Part shown: in pieces, positions 1 to 10,285 of the stretch
Layout: the number at the start of each line of letters is the position of its first letter
Position numbering within the stretch: position 1 is the stretch's first letter
Origin: Spirosoma sp. SC4-14
GTDB taxonomy: Bacteria > Bacteroidota > Bacteroidia > Cytophagales > Spirosomataceae
Direction: 5' to 3'
NCBI RefSeq assembly: GCF_037201965.1
Contig: NZ_CP147518.1
Coordinates: 2,665,001 to 2,729,000, forward strand
Length of the DNA: 64,000 nt
The notes under the pieces: model-generated
What the model saw: the letters and a program-made list of their open reading frames with translations, nothing else
Databases searched by the model: none
Told to the model about the DNA's origin: nothing
Position numbers and translations under genes: made by a program

Positions 1-1628
1 GACACCGGCGAATAGGTTCGGTCCATTTTTTCGGAATGAATCTGCCGCGTCTTATTCGGGTACAGAATGGTGTCGCCGGGGGCATAGAGCTTTTCTAACT
101 TCTTCGCCGATGCCCAATAGGGGTTTGAAATACGTGGTTTGGCAAAGAAGGTATATTTGGGAGCCTGATCGGCATAGAGGTCAATGAGCAACTGAGCAAT
201 GTTGCCCGCCTGAATCAGCAATACCAGAGCGATGGGAATACTGAACCACCACCGAAGCGTAGTTAACTGCCGCAGGCCCATAGCCACAAAAATGCATACG
301 TATGGAAACGAAAAACCCGAATATCGTTGGGTGATTCCGAACGTATGCCCCGAGCGCCAGGCCATAAAGAGCAGGAACAACGTCGGTACAAAAGCCAGCA
401 GCAACAGCATCACAACCAGTGGCTTCTGACTCGCGTCGGTTCGCTCGGTTATGTAGCGCCAGATCAAATAGAGGAAGGAAGGTACGACCGAAAGAACCAG
501 CAGCCGCAGTGGCTCGAACGAATAGAACGGAAGTCCGATCAGCAATAGGGCTGGCACGGCTCCATAAAGCCATACGGGTGGATTTGAAACCTTATAGTAC
601 CGATGAATGATAAACGCGGCAGCCGTTCCCAGACCAAGCGCCAGCAGCGAATTTCGGATACTGACCAGCACCGCAATCATGCCGTTGGTTACCATAAACA
701 GGTCCGTAAAAATCGGAACGGCCCGCACCGCAATGTTCGGAATAGTGGCCGGTAAAATAATCCCGAAACCCGATTTGTAGGGGTTTGTCAGCGCAATGTT
801 TCGGTAAAACTTTGCCTGATAATCCAGCGTAAAGAACGTGTATTTGCCACCGCCAAAAATAAACCAGAGCGATACGAGCCCCAGTCCAACAACGCTGGTT
901 ATGCCGAGTGTTACCCAGGCTTTTGTATTGCGAAGGAACAAGAGTGCGTATAAACCATGACACAGAAATACGGTAACGGTGAGGTAGTGCGACAACACCG
1001 ACGTAACAAACACGAACCCATAGGCCAGGTAAAGCACTGGCAATGAAAGCCCTTTTGGGGAAGAGGATGAGACTTGCCGAACCCGCTCCATAATCAACAG
1101 AAAGATATGGGTACCCAACAACGTTAGAAAAAACGTCATGGAGTAGTTACGGGCAATATGGCTATAGGAAACAAAAAACGGCTCAACGGCCGCAACGGCC
1201 GCACTCACCAGCGCCAGCGAATCGGAGCGGAAATGTCGTCGAACAAACACAAACAGTAGCCAGACGATCAGCGTACTGAAAATAACCGAAGGCATCCGCA
1301 GCGACGTATCGCTTAGCCCAAAAACTTCCATCCAGAGCCAGAGCACACCGTAGTAGGAGGGACTATTGCCAATATCGCCCCGAATGTTGGCCTCAATAAA
1401 GTCGTTGAAGGTTTTGGGTTTCCAGAATTCAGCCGGAGTAAAGTATTTTTTACTGAAAACATCCTTCTGATTAAAGCCTTCCAGACAAACGCCCTGACTG
1501 ATGAGCAGGGTCGATTTTTCGTCGAAATAAATACTATAAGTGCCAACCCGGTATAGGCGGAGCGCTAGCGCCAGCACCAGCAAAGCGCCTAGCAGCAGTG
1601 TTGTTGTACGTGATGATGGGGTGAACAT
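1..1628 (-). CDS. GT39/ArnT-like membrane glycosyltransferase (C-terminus outside window)
   Basis: An open frame runs from the ATG at 1628 off the left edge, giving 542 codons without a stop. The N-terminus has one hydrophobic helix and then an F-D-E-K-S-T stretch near residue 36, which fits the Asp-Glu catalytic motif at the end of TM1 in GT-C enzymes of the PMT/ArnT type. A periplasmic G-N-S-P-S-Y-Y loop follows, and then many further hydrophobic segments. Such enzymes move a sugar from a polyprenyl-phosphate donor to protein or lipid at the outer face of the inner membrane. Donor and acceptor cannot be told from sequence. It lies 30 bp downstream of the OmpA-family gene on the same strand and may be cotranscribed. 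Confidence 0.75.
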   Translation of the reverse strand, partial: MFTPSSRTTTLLLGALLVLALALRLYRVGTYSIYFDEKSTLLISQGVCLEGFNQKDVFSKKYFTPAEFWKPKTFNDFIEANIRGDIGNSPSYYGVLWLWMEVFGLSDTSLRMPSVIFSTLIVWLLFVFVRRHFRSDSLALVSAAVAAVEPFFVSYSHIARNYSMTFFLTLLGTHIFLLIMERVRQVSSSSPKGLSLPVLYLAYGFVFVTSVLSHYLTVTVFLCHGLYALLFLRNTKAWVTLGITSVVGLGLVSLWFIFGGGKYTFFTLDYQAKFYRNIALTNPYKSGFGIILPATIPNIAVRAVPIFTDLFMVTNGMIAVLVSIRNSLLALGLGTAAAFIIHRYYKVSNPPVWLYGAVPALLLIGLPFYSFEPLRLLVLSVVPSFLYLIWRYITERTDASQKPLVVMLLLLAFVPTLFLLFMAWRSGHTFGITQRYSGFSFPYVCIFVAMGLRQLTTLRWWFSIPIALVLLIQAGNIAQLLIDLYADQAPKYTFFAKPRISNPYWASAKKLEKLYAPGDTILYPNKTRQIHSEKMDRTYSPV

Positions 1629-1658
1629 TGCGGCAAAGCTAGCGCAAAATCTCAGTTC

Positions 1659-3764
1659 TCACAGCTTGAGAATGGTGAATTCTACCCGCCGGTTTAGTTT
1701 ACGCTTTTCTTCGGTTCCGTTACTGGCTATCGGTTTGCTAGGCCCCCAGGCTTTCGTCTGGATGCGATTTTCATCGATTCCTTTCTCAATCAGGTAGTCT
1801 TTCACAACCCGAACCCGATCGGCCGATAATTTCATATTTAGGTCCCATTCGCCCTGATTATCAGTATGTCCTTCGACCAGGATCTCCATTTCAGGGTATT
1901 GTTTTAGCATCTCCACCACATGATCCAGTTCAGTGCTGGCCCCGGCAACCAGATCGTACTGGCTCTGCTCAAAGAGCACATCACGCATGGTTATTTTCTG
2001 GCCTGCTTCAATTTTTACCAATAGCAAATTCCGTTTAATATCCCGAAACCGTTTGTCTTTGCTTAAGTCCAGTGTTTCGGTTGTTGGGAAGTAGCCTTCC
2101 TTAATGGCACGGATGGTATACACTTTCTGCGTGGGCAAAATAAGCTTGTATTCGCCCGTTTCGGGATCGAAGTCGGCCTTGGCTGTTTCTTTCTGTTCGT
2201 CGGCCAGACTCGAAATAACTTCCGACGCAACGGGTTTTTTGCTTTTGGAATCCAGAACCTGCCCCGATACAATGGCTACCGGATCGGGTTTAATGGCCGG
2301 GTAAAGCTTAAGCCGAAAAATATCGTCTTCTCCCATCGAGCCAGCCCGTGAGCTTAGATAGGCATAATCGCCGGAAGCCGGAATGGTAAAATAGCCATCC
2401 CATTCGGGCGTATTGATGGCGGGTCCCAGGTTTTCGGGCTCGCTCCAGTTTGTCCACGAGTCGTCGAGCCGTCGGGTTACGAAAATATCGCCATTGCCGT
2501 AGCCTGGATGGCCACCAGACGTAAAATAAAGTGTGCGGCTATCGGCGGCTAGGAAAGGGGAACTCTCAAAATCGGCCGTATTGACAACTGGCCCGAGCGA
2601 AACCGGCTCCGACCAGGTATGATCGGGCTGTTGGTGGGTGATGTAGAGGTCGCGGTTGCCACGGGTGTCTTTGCGCTGTACGGCCAGAATAATCGATTTG
2701 CCGTCGGGTGAGACACAAAACTCCAACTGGTTTTTTTCGTGAAGATTATAATTGTTGGCAATCTTACATTCAACGGGTTGCGACCATCCCTGGCGGGTTT
2801 TTGTCGATTGCGAAATGCCGAACGATAAGCCTCCATCCGGCCGATAAACATTGATGAGATAGGCTGTACGGCCATCGGTAGAGAGGCCGCTGATGGCATT
2901 ATCGCCAGCGTTGTTGATGGGTGAACCTACATTGACAGCTTCGCTCCAGGTTGCGGGCTGGCCAGAACCTGCCGATTCGAGGGTCGAAAACCACACATCC
3001 TGCCGGTCTGAACTGCCAATGTTGGCTTTGTTGAAGTTGCGGGTAAAGTAGAGCGTTCGGCCGTCGGGAGCAATTACGGGGGCTACTTCCTGGCCGTTCG
3101 AATTAACAGCTTTGCCCAGATTCTCTTTGACAATTTCTTTGGGCGTATCTTTCGAGACGTTGATACCCACAGTTATGGGCGTAGTGGTTTCTGAGATCCC
3201 GATGGCGTCGATCTGATTTGGGCCGGGGATAGCCGCACTGTTAATAACAACTTTGACCTGATTGCCGATAATAGCCGAATCGTTCAGCGTGATGTGCAGC
3301 AGAGGATCAGTGCGCAGGGCGGGGGAGTCGTTTTTATAGACCTCATGTGGTTTCCCGCTCTTATCAATAACGAGCACTTGTATTACGGAACCCGGATTGA
3401 CATTTTCGCCAATAACGATCTGGCGAATTGTGATTGGATGGTCGAAAGCGACCTGTATCCACTCTTCCACTCCTCCACCAATTCGGGGTTCCCAGGCAGC
3501 CGGACTTTCGCCCAATTGGGGCAATTTGCTGGGTTTGCCCAGCGCCTGCGATGCTTTATACTGGTCGCCATTGACATCATTCTTTTTTTCGGAAGAAAAC
3601 CCGACCACACGACTGGCCCATTGAACCTGTGCTTTCCCGACCTGTTCTGTCGGGTCGCCCGTGCGCCGTTGTGGTTCTGTCGGACGGGCCCCCGATGTTT
3701 GTGCCGGACTTACTGAACCGGTCATCACCAGTAATAAACCAGACAAGATGAACCAAACTCGCAT
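1659..3764 (-). CDS. OmpA-family outer-membrane protein with PD40 propeller and discoidin-like N-terminal domain
   Basis: This is a secreted protein of about 701 residues. A signal peptide (M-R-V-W-F-I-L-S-G-L-L, ending S-P-A-Q) is followed by a beta-rich F5/8-type-C/discoidin-like region (about 50-190), PD40/WD40-like propeller repeats (about 210-480, with repeated D-G-R-T-L-Y-F-T type strands), a carboxypeptidase-regulatory-like fold (about 495-570) and a C-terminal OmpA peptidoglycan-binding domain with G-H-T-D-N near residue 633. PorE-type proteins of the type IX secretion system share the propeller, regulatory fold and OmpA order but begin with TPRs, which are absent here. The ATG at 3764 is preferred to an upstream TTG at 3785 because it starts the signal peptide directly. 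Likely role: outer-membrane to peptidoglycan anchoring. Confidence 0.85.
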   Translation of the reverse strand: MRVWFILSGLLLVMTGSVSPAQTSGARPTEPQRRTGDPTEQVGKAQVQWASRVVGFSSEKKNDVNGDQYKASQALGKPSKLPQLGESPAAWEPRIGGGVEEWIQVAFDHPITIRQIVIGENVNPGSVIQVLVIDKSGKPHEVYKNDSPALRTDPLLHITLNDSAIIGNQVKVVINSAAIPGPNQIDAIGISETTTPITVGINVSKDTPKEIVKENLGKAVNSNGQEVAPVIAPDGRTLYFTRNFNKANIGSSDRQDVWFSTLESAGSGQPATWSEAVNVGSPINNAGDNAISGLSTDGRTAYLINVYRPDGGLSFGISQSTKTRQGWSQPVECKIANNYNLHEKNQLEFCVSPDGKSIILAVQRKDTRGNRDLYITHQQPDHTWSEPVSLGPVVNTADFESSPFLAADSRTLYFTSGGHPGYGNGDIFVTRRLDDSWTNWSEPENLGPAINTPEWDGYFTIPASGDYAYLSSRAGSMGEDDIFRLKLYPAIKPDPVAIVSGQVLDSKSKKPVASEVISSLADEQKETAKADFDPETGEYKLILPTQKVYTIRAIKEGYFPTTETLDLSKDKRFRDIKRNLLLVKIEAGQKITMRDVLFEQSQYDLVAGASTELDHVVEMLKQYPEMEILVEGHTDNQGEWDLNMKLSADRVRVVKDYLIEKGIDENRIQTKAWGPSKPIASNGTEEKRKLNRRVEFTILKL

Positions 3765-3878
3765 AAACAATGAAAAGGGAATCAAGACGTTGGCAGGCTG
3801 CTGACCCTACTATGGGTAAGCACTACCTGTTAAACTCTAAACGATCATGGGAGATTGTTAGGTAAGTTACAAAAAAAG

Positions 3879-5294
3879 TTAGTTTGTCAGGACTTTATAT
3901 TCCCAAGGTTTGAGCGTGAGGGACATTTCGGGCTTCAGTTCCATCGGTTGCCGACTGAAAATCTCTGTATAAACGCCTTCGTACCCCTGACTTGCCCCCG
4001 ATAGGCGGAAGGTTTGTGGTTCTTCACTCATGTTGATCAGAACAACGACGCGGTCGTTGTCGCGTTGACGCGAAAAGGCATACACTTTTTCGTCGTGATC
4101 AGTATTGATTTTTTCGGCATTACCACCTGCCAGACCATTCCAGAGAGCCCGGTTGCGGTGTTTGAGCGTAAGCAGAGTCTTAAAGAAATTACTTTTGGCA
4201 TACGTTCCCCACGAAATAGGGTCTTTCTCGAAAAAAGCCAGCCGTCGATTTAAGTTAGACTCCATGCCATTGTAAACCAGTGGCATACCTTCTAGAGTGC
4301 TGCTCAGCACAATAAACGCATCGGCCGAAGGCCCAAACGTTTCGGCCAGTGTACCGTGATGCGTGTTTTCGTCGTGATTTTGGGTGAAAATCATTTGGTA
4401 GTACCAGCGTGGAAACCGTTTCTGATTGCTGGCCCGCAGGGTATCGAGGCTGGTTGCTGGTAAGTCGCCCTGTGCAATGGCTTTCATCATCGAAAACATG
4501 GCCCAGCCATAGTTGGCGTTGAAACAGGTTTTGAACTGCTCCGGATCATCTTCCCACTCAGCCAGCATAAACACCGTTTTTATTTTGTCCAGCTCCGGGC
4601 GTAGCTGAGCCCAGAAATCGTCGGGAACAAAACCCGCTACATCGCACCGGTAGCCATCAATATCACATTCTTTCAGCCAGAACTGCATGGCCTCGATCAT
4701 GCCTTTACGCATTTCCGGATTGTTATAGTTCAGATCGACAACATCGGTCCAGTCGGTAGCTTTCCCGGTTTTGGGGTCAATGGGGGTTGTCATTTTTCCA
4801 TTTACCCTCGTATACCAGTCGGGGTGTTCTTTTACCCATACATGATCCCAGCCTGTGTGGTTGGGTACCCAATCGAGAATGACCCGTAAGCCCAGCGCAT
4901 GAGCTCGTTTAACGAGCGATTTAAAATCGGCCAGTGTGCCAAACTCCGGATTAATGGCGGTGTAGTTGGCTACCGCATAGGGGCTACCCAGCTTCCCTTT
5001 TTTGTGTTCCTGACTAATGGGATAAATGGGCATCATCCAAACGATATCGACACCGAGTTCTTTCAGACGCGGGAGTTGCTCTTCTACAGCCTTGAAGGTG
5101 CCTGCCTGCGAAAACTGACGAGTATTAACTTCGTATATAGTCGCATTTTTGGCCCAGTCCGGAGCGGGAGGAGCTGCCGCTGCGGTTGTGTCGTTGGAAG
5201 AAGCGGTTGTTTCGGTGGTTGATTTTTGGGTGTCACGGCAGGCCACGGTCAGCAGCATAGTGCTGAGAGAGAGGGCCAGATATAATTTCTTCAT
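3879..5294 (-). CDS. Alpha-amylase family (GH13) lipoprotein
   Basis: A 471-residue glycoside hydrolase with a lipoprotein signal peptide (L-L-T-V-A-C, Cys19) and a Thr/Ala/Ser-rich linker before the catalytic barrel. All four GH13 signatures are visible: D-W-V-P-N-H (region I), G-Y-R-C-D with the nucleophile Asp218 (II), L-A-E-W-E with acid/base Glu246 (III) and Q-N-H-D-E with Asp308 (IV). It should cleave alpha-1,4-glucans in the periplasm or at the outer membrane. The gene starts 45 bp after rpe ends, on the same strand, and is followed by the OmpA-family gene. No starch-type SusC/D lies beside it, so the substrate is unproven. Confidence 0.9.
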   Translation of the reverse strand: MKKLYLALSLSTMLLTVACRDTQKSTTETTASSNDTTAAAAPPAPDWAKNATIYEVNTRQFSQAGTFKAVEEQLPRLKELGVDIVWMMPIYPISQEHKKGKLGSPYAVANYTAINPEFGTLADFKSLVKRAHALGLRVILDWVPNHTGWDHVWVKEHPDWYTRVNGKMTTPIDPKTGKATDWTDVVDLNYNNPEMRKGMIEAMQFWLKECDIDGYRCDVAGFVPDDFWAQLRPELDKIKTVFMLAEWEDDPEQFKTCFNANYGWAMFSMMKAIAQGDLPATSLDTLRASNQKRFPRWYYQMIFTQNHDENTHHGTLAETFGPSADAFIVLSSTLEGMPLVYNGMESNLNRRLAFFEKDPISWGTYAKSNFFKTLLTLKHRNRALWNGLAGGNAEKINTDHDEKVYAFSRQRDNDRVVVLINMSEEPQTFRLSGASQGYEGVYTEIFSRQPMELKPEMSLTLKPWEYKVLTN

Positions 5295-5339
5295 AAGTAC
5301 AGGTCTGCGGTAGAGTCGGTTAAGTCGTACGGCTTGAGG

Positions 5340-6011
5340 TCAGGCCATCATGGGTTTATGGCTATTCTTTAGTTGCCGGATGGCTTCCAGCGGATCAGGT
5401 GAGCCAAAAACAGAGCTTCCGGCTACCAAACTATCAGCTCCTGCTTCCAGTAGGGCAGGGGCATTTTTTAAGCTAACGCCACCGTCTACCTCAATCAGTG
5501 CCGGTGAGTTATTGGCCAGCAGCAACTGTTTAAGGCGGGCTATTTTAGGAAGTGTATGCGGAATAAACGATTGTCCGCCAAAACCTGGGTTGACCGACAT
5601 GATTAGAATTACATCAACCTGATCCAGAATATCTTCGAGATTAGTTATGGAGGTGTGCGGATTCAAAACAACGCCCGCCCGGCATCCCATTTCCCGAATG
5701 TGCGAAAGCGTACGGTGTAAATGCGTACAGGCTTCATAATGTACGTGAATAACCGAAGCTCCTCCCTCGGCAAATGCGTCGATATAGCGGTCGGGGTCCG
5801 TAATCATCAGGTGCACATCAATGGGTTTCTGGCAGTACCTGCGAACAACGTCAAGTATGGGAAAACCAAACGAAATGTTAGGTACAAACACCCCGTCCAT
5901 TACATCAAAATGCAGAAAGTCAGCCTCGCTTCGGTTAATTAATTCAAGGTCCCGTTGCAGATTGGCAAAATCGGCGGCAAGTAGCGATGGCGCAACGATA
6001 GGCTGAGTCAT
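5340..6011 (-). CDS. rpe: Ribulose-phosphate 3-epimerase
   Basis: This 223-residue TIM-barrel enzyme interconverts D-ribulose 5-phosphate and D-xylulose 5-phosphate in the pentose phosphate pathway. The family signatures are present: A-P-S-L-L-A-A-D at the N-terminus, H34 and D36 in the H-F-D-V-M-D-G strand, H67 in D-V-H-L-M, the S-V-N-P-G-F-G-G-Q phosphate loop, and D176 in E-V-D-G-G. H34, D36, H67 and D176 are the expected metal and acid/base positions. Length is typical. It is the first gene of a leftward run with the amylase gene. Transaldolase of the same pathway is encoded far away at 57200. Confidence 0.96.
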   Translation of the reverse strand: MTQPIVAPSLLAADFANLQRDLELINRSEADFLHFDVMDGVFVPNISFGFPILDVVRRYCQKPIDVHLMITDPDRYIDAFAEGGASVIHVHYEACTHLHRTLSHIREMGCRAGVVLNPHTSITNLEDILDQVDVILIMSVNPGFGGQSFIPHTLPKIARLKQLLLANNSPALIEVDGGVSLKNAPALLEAGADSLVAGSSVFGSPDPLEAIRQLKNSHKPMMA

Positions 6012-6264
6012 AGTTGTTAAGAAACAGTCCGAAACCTTACTTTTTAAAAGAAACGCTTTTCGCAGGTTGTATCAAACTGTCTGTTTTTTTTATCCTGTAA
6101 AGCTAAGTTTTTTTGCTTGAACGAGGAAACAAACCCAATATTTGAGAATTCGTTTAGTAAAACAACGCAGGAGTGAACGTAAATACAGAAGTTGAGCACG
6201 ACAGATCGAATTGCCGAATTTTCTGCTTGCTTCGCCTTGCGAATGGCTTTAGCTACTTATTTAA

Positions 6265-8334
<2,070 letters not shown>

Positions 8335-8356
8335 TTATTGCTGAAAATGAATTTGT

Positions 8357-8364
8357 TACCTTTG
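8357..8364 (+). promoter_or_regulatory. Candidate Bacteroidota promoter, -7 box TACCTTTG
   Basis: TACCTTTG matches the Bacteroidota -7 consensus TAnnTTTG exactly and lies 23 bp before the ATG at 8388. A TTG at 8338-8340 is the best -33 candidate, but the 16-bp spacer is slightly short. Confidence 0.5.
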
Positions 8365-8387
8365 TGATCACATAAACCCACCAGCCT

Positions 8388-8510
8388 ATGGAAGTAGCCG
8401 CTAATTTTGATGACATAAGAGCTATTCTAAAGGATATAACCGTTAATCTGCGAGAAATAGCTGAAAGCCAGAAAGAGACAGATCGATCACGCGGCAGAAT
8501 GCCCGCATGA
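8388..8510 (+). pseudogene. N-terminal fragment of DUF3782-like protein (frameshifted)
   Basis: A 40-codon frame encodes the helical N-terminus expected of this family (M-E-V-A-A-N-F-D-D-I ... E-S-Q-K-E-T-D-R) and then stops at the TGA at 8508-8510. The stop overlaps the ATG of the next ORF as ATGA. Reading the other frame back from 8507 gives R-Q-N-A-R-M-I-G-D-L-G, which would continue K-E-T-D-R naturally if one base were added near 8491-8496. I therefore read it as the broken-off front of the 8507 gene, though translational coupling of two proteins is not excluded. Confidence 0.55.
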
Positions 8511-8956
8511 TTGGCGATTTGGGTAATAAATTTGGTTCGTTTACAGAAGGAATGGCTTTTCCGTCGATGGAAAAAGTGCTGCGGAAACAGTTTGGCATCA
8601 CCACTATTACGACCAATTACAAAACCGAGTATGGACCCGATACGCTGGAAATCGGTGTGCTGGGCTTTGCTAATGGGGCTGTGAATACGGTCGTGCTGGT
8701 CGAAGTAAAAAGCCATCTCAGAGAGCGCGACATTGAGCAGCTTCTGAAAAATCTGGACCGTTTCCGGCGCTTTCATCCCGAATACGCCGACAAAAAACTA
8801 TACGGTATTCTGGCCAGTGTACAGGGTTCAACCGAGATTATGAAGAAGGCAATGGAGGCAGGATTGTTTGTCGCATCCATTCATGATGAGGTTTTTGAGT
8901 TGAAGACACCAGCTTATTTTGTCCCGAAGAACTTCGCCAGTAATCTGGACAAATAA
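8507..8956 (+). CDS. DUF3782-like, PD-(D/E)XK nuclease-fold protein, main portion
   Basis: The 149-residue product carries the body of a DUF3782-type protein: G-N-K-F-G-S-F-T-E-G, then a nuclease-like core with V-L-V-E-V-K-S-H-L (E-x-K motif), and then Y-G-I-L-A-S-V. In related proteins as I recall them the strand before this reads L-E-L-D; here it is L-E-I-G, so the expected acidic residue is a glycine. Together with the frameshift just upstream this suggests a decaying gene. The cellular role of the family is not known to me. It lies between ligA and dapA on the same strand. Confidence 0.65.
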   Translation: MIGDLGNKFGSFTEGMAFPSMEKVLRKQFGITTITTNYKTEYGPDTLEIGVLGFANGAVNTVVLVEVKSHLRERDIEQLLKNLDRFRRFHPEYADKKLYGILASVQGSTEIMKKAMEAGLFVASIHDEVFELKTPAYFVPKNFASNLDK

Positions 8957-8982
8957 ACTGCAAACTCCCAACGAATTTCCCG

Positions 8983-8990
8983 TAACTTTG
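8983..8990 (+). promoter_or_regulatory. Candidate dapA promoter, -7 box TAACTTTG
   Basis: TAACTTTG matches TAnnTTTG and sits 25 bp before the dapA ATG. No good -33 TTTG is visible at the expected distance, so the call rests on the -7 box alone. Confidence 0.45.
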
Positions 8991-9015
8991 CAGGAATATA
9001 TTCCTGTTTCCACGA

Positions 9016-9912
9016 ATGGATACCAAATTTCACGGCGTCGGCGTTGCCATTGTGACACCCTTCAACGCTGATCAATCTGTTGACTTCGACGGCTTCGGCC
9101 GCATTATTCGGCACGTTTCCGAGGGGGGCGTCCGCTACATTGTTCTGCAGGGCACTACCGGCGAATCGCCAACGGTGACGAAGCAGGAGAAGAAACAGTT
9201 GCTGCAATACCTTAAGGAAAATAACCCAAAGAATCTGCCGATTGTTTTTGGCGTTGGCGGGAATGTGACGGCCGATGTTGTGGCGGGTATGAAGGATATC
9301 GACTTCGAAGGAGTCGATGCTATTCTGTCGGTTTGTCCCTACTATAACAAGCCTGGTAAACGGGGTGTTATCGAGCATTTTATGCGTGTTGCCGATGCTA
9401 GTCCGGTTCCGGTTATACTCTATAATATTCCATTTCGGACGGGGATCAATATGAGCGCCGAAACGATCTGCGAACTGGCGCAACATCCCAACATCATTGG
9501 TGTGAAAGAAGCATCGTGCGTGATCGAACAATGCATGGAAATTGCTCGCGACAAGCCCGATGATTTTCTGCTAATTTCGGGCGATGATGTGCAGGCTGTG
9601 CCTATCATTAGCATTGGTGGGGTTGGGGTTATGTCGGTCATTGCCAACGCATTTCCGGCTAAGTTCTCGGCTATGATCGATGCTGCCCTACAGGGAGATT
9701 TTGCCTTTGCTCAGAAAGAACTTGGCCATTTTCTTCGAATTGATCCACTGCTGTATGAAGAAGGCAATCCAGTTGGGGTAAAAAATATCATGGAAATTAT
9801 GGGCCTGATTTCGGCCGAAGTCCGGCTACCGCTCATGAAAGCATCCGACGACCTGAGCGAACGCCAGAAAGCAGTACTTCAGCGCGATGGATTGCTGGAA
9901 CTGGTGGCCTGA
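9016..9912 (+). CDS. dapA: 4-hydroxy-tetrahydrodipicolinate synthase
   Basis: The 298-residue TIM-barrel aldolase condenses pyruvate with L-aspartate semialdehyde, the first committed step of the diaminopimelate/lysine pathway and a source of peptidoglycan precursor. Visible signatures: G-T-T-G-E-S near residues 46-51, Y136 in Y-N-I-P-F-R-T-G, and the Schiff-base lysine K164 in G-V-K-E-A-S. Length is usual for the family. It ends 7 bp before a very long terminator hairpin and is the last gene of the rightward ligA group. It appears to have its own promoter. Confidence 0.96.
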   Translation: MDTKFHGVGVAIVTPFNADQSVDFDGFGRIIRHVSEGGVRYIVLQGTTGESPTVTKQEKKQLLQYLKENNPKNLPIVFGVGGNVTADVVAGMKDIDFEGVDAILSVCPYYNKPGKRGVIEHFMRVADASPVPVILYNIPFRTGINMSAETICELAQHPNIIGVKEASCVIEQCMEIARDKPDDFLLISGDDVQAVPIISIGGVGVMSVIANAFPAKFSAMIDAALQGDFAFAQKELGHFLRIDPLLYEEGNPVGVKNIMEIMGLISAEVRLPLMKASDDLSERQKAVLQRDGLLELVA

Positions 9913-9919
9913 TCAATAA

Positions 9920-9982
9920 ATAGTCTTCAAAGCAAAAAAGCCGAATCCTGACAGGATTCGGCTTTTTTGCTTTGAAGACTAT
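9920..9982. terminator. Perfect 31-bp inverted repeat, bidirectional terminator
   Basis: Arms 9920-9950 and 9952-9982 are perfect reverse complements around a single A at 9951. The stem holds GC-rich CCGAATCCTG flanked by A6 and T6 runs, so it can terminate in both directions, serving dapA and the convergent small gene at 10000-10188. The arms are about twice the length of a normal intrinsic terminator. Confidence 0.85.
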
Positions 9983-9999
9983 AATACGTATAGAATTGC

Positions 10000-10188
10000 T
10001 CATCGGCCTCCTCCGCCAAACAATTTAGAGACCAGCCAGATAACGACGCCAATTCCCAGCACAACCAGCAAAACGCCTGTCCAGACGCCTGTTTTGAAAA
10101 TATCGCCGATGGCTTCGCAGCCAGTCATAAATACGGTAATAAACACAGCCACCAGGGCTATTGGTAAAATGCGCAGTAAGATTTTCAT
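10000..10188 (-). CDS. Small lipoprotein/membrane protein, 62 residues
   Basis: A hydrophobic N-terminus with a lipobox-like F-M-T-G-C is followed by E-A-I-G-D-I-F-K-T-G-V-W and then a second hydrophobic helix (G-V-L-L-V-V-L-G-I-G-V-V-I-W) and a Gly-rich end (F-G-G-G-G-R). Short proteins with this plan are common in Bacteroidota and have no proven function. The ATG at 10188 is chosen over one at 10227 because it begins the signal directly. It converges on dapA across the 9920 hairpin. Confidence 0.7.
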   Translation of the reverse strand: MKILLRILPIALVAVFITVFMTGCEAIGDIFKTGVWTGVLLVVLGIGVVIWLVSKLFGGGGR

Positions 10189-10285
10189 AAACGTTGAATG
10201 GTTTATATGTGTAGTTGAGTAATTCATTCAAAAACGAATTATACCAATAACAAGCCCCGGCAACGTTTGTTTAAACTTCTGGTCG

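Noticed and set aside
592..963. Minus-strand frames at 181-573 and 592-963
   Set aside because: They lie inside the partial glycosyltransferase in another frame; the real frame is continuous from 1628 to the window edge.
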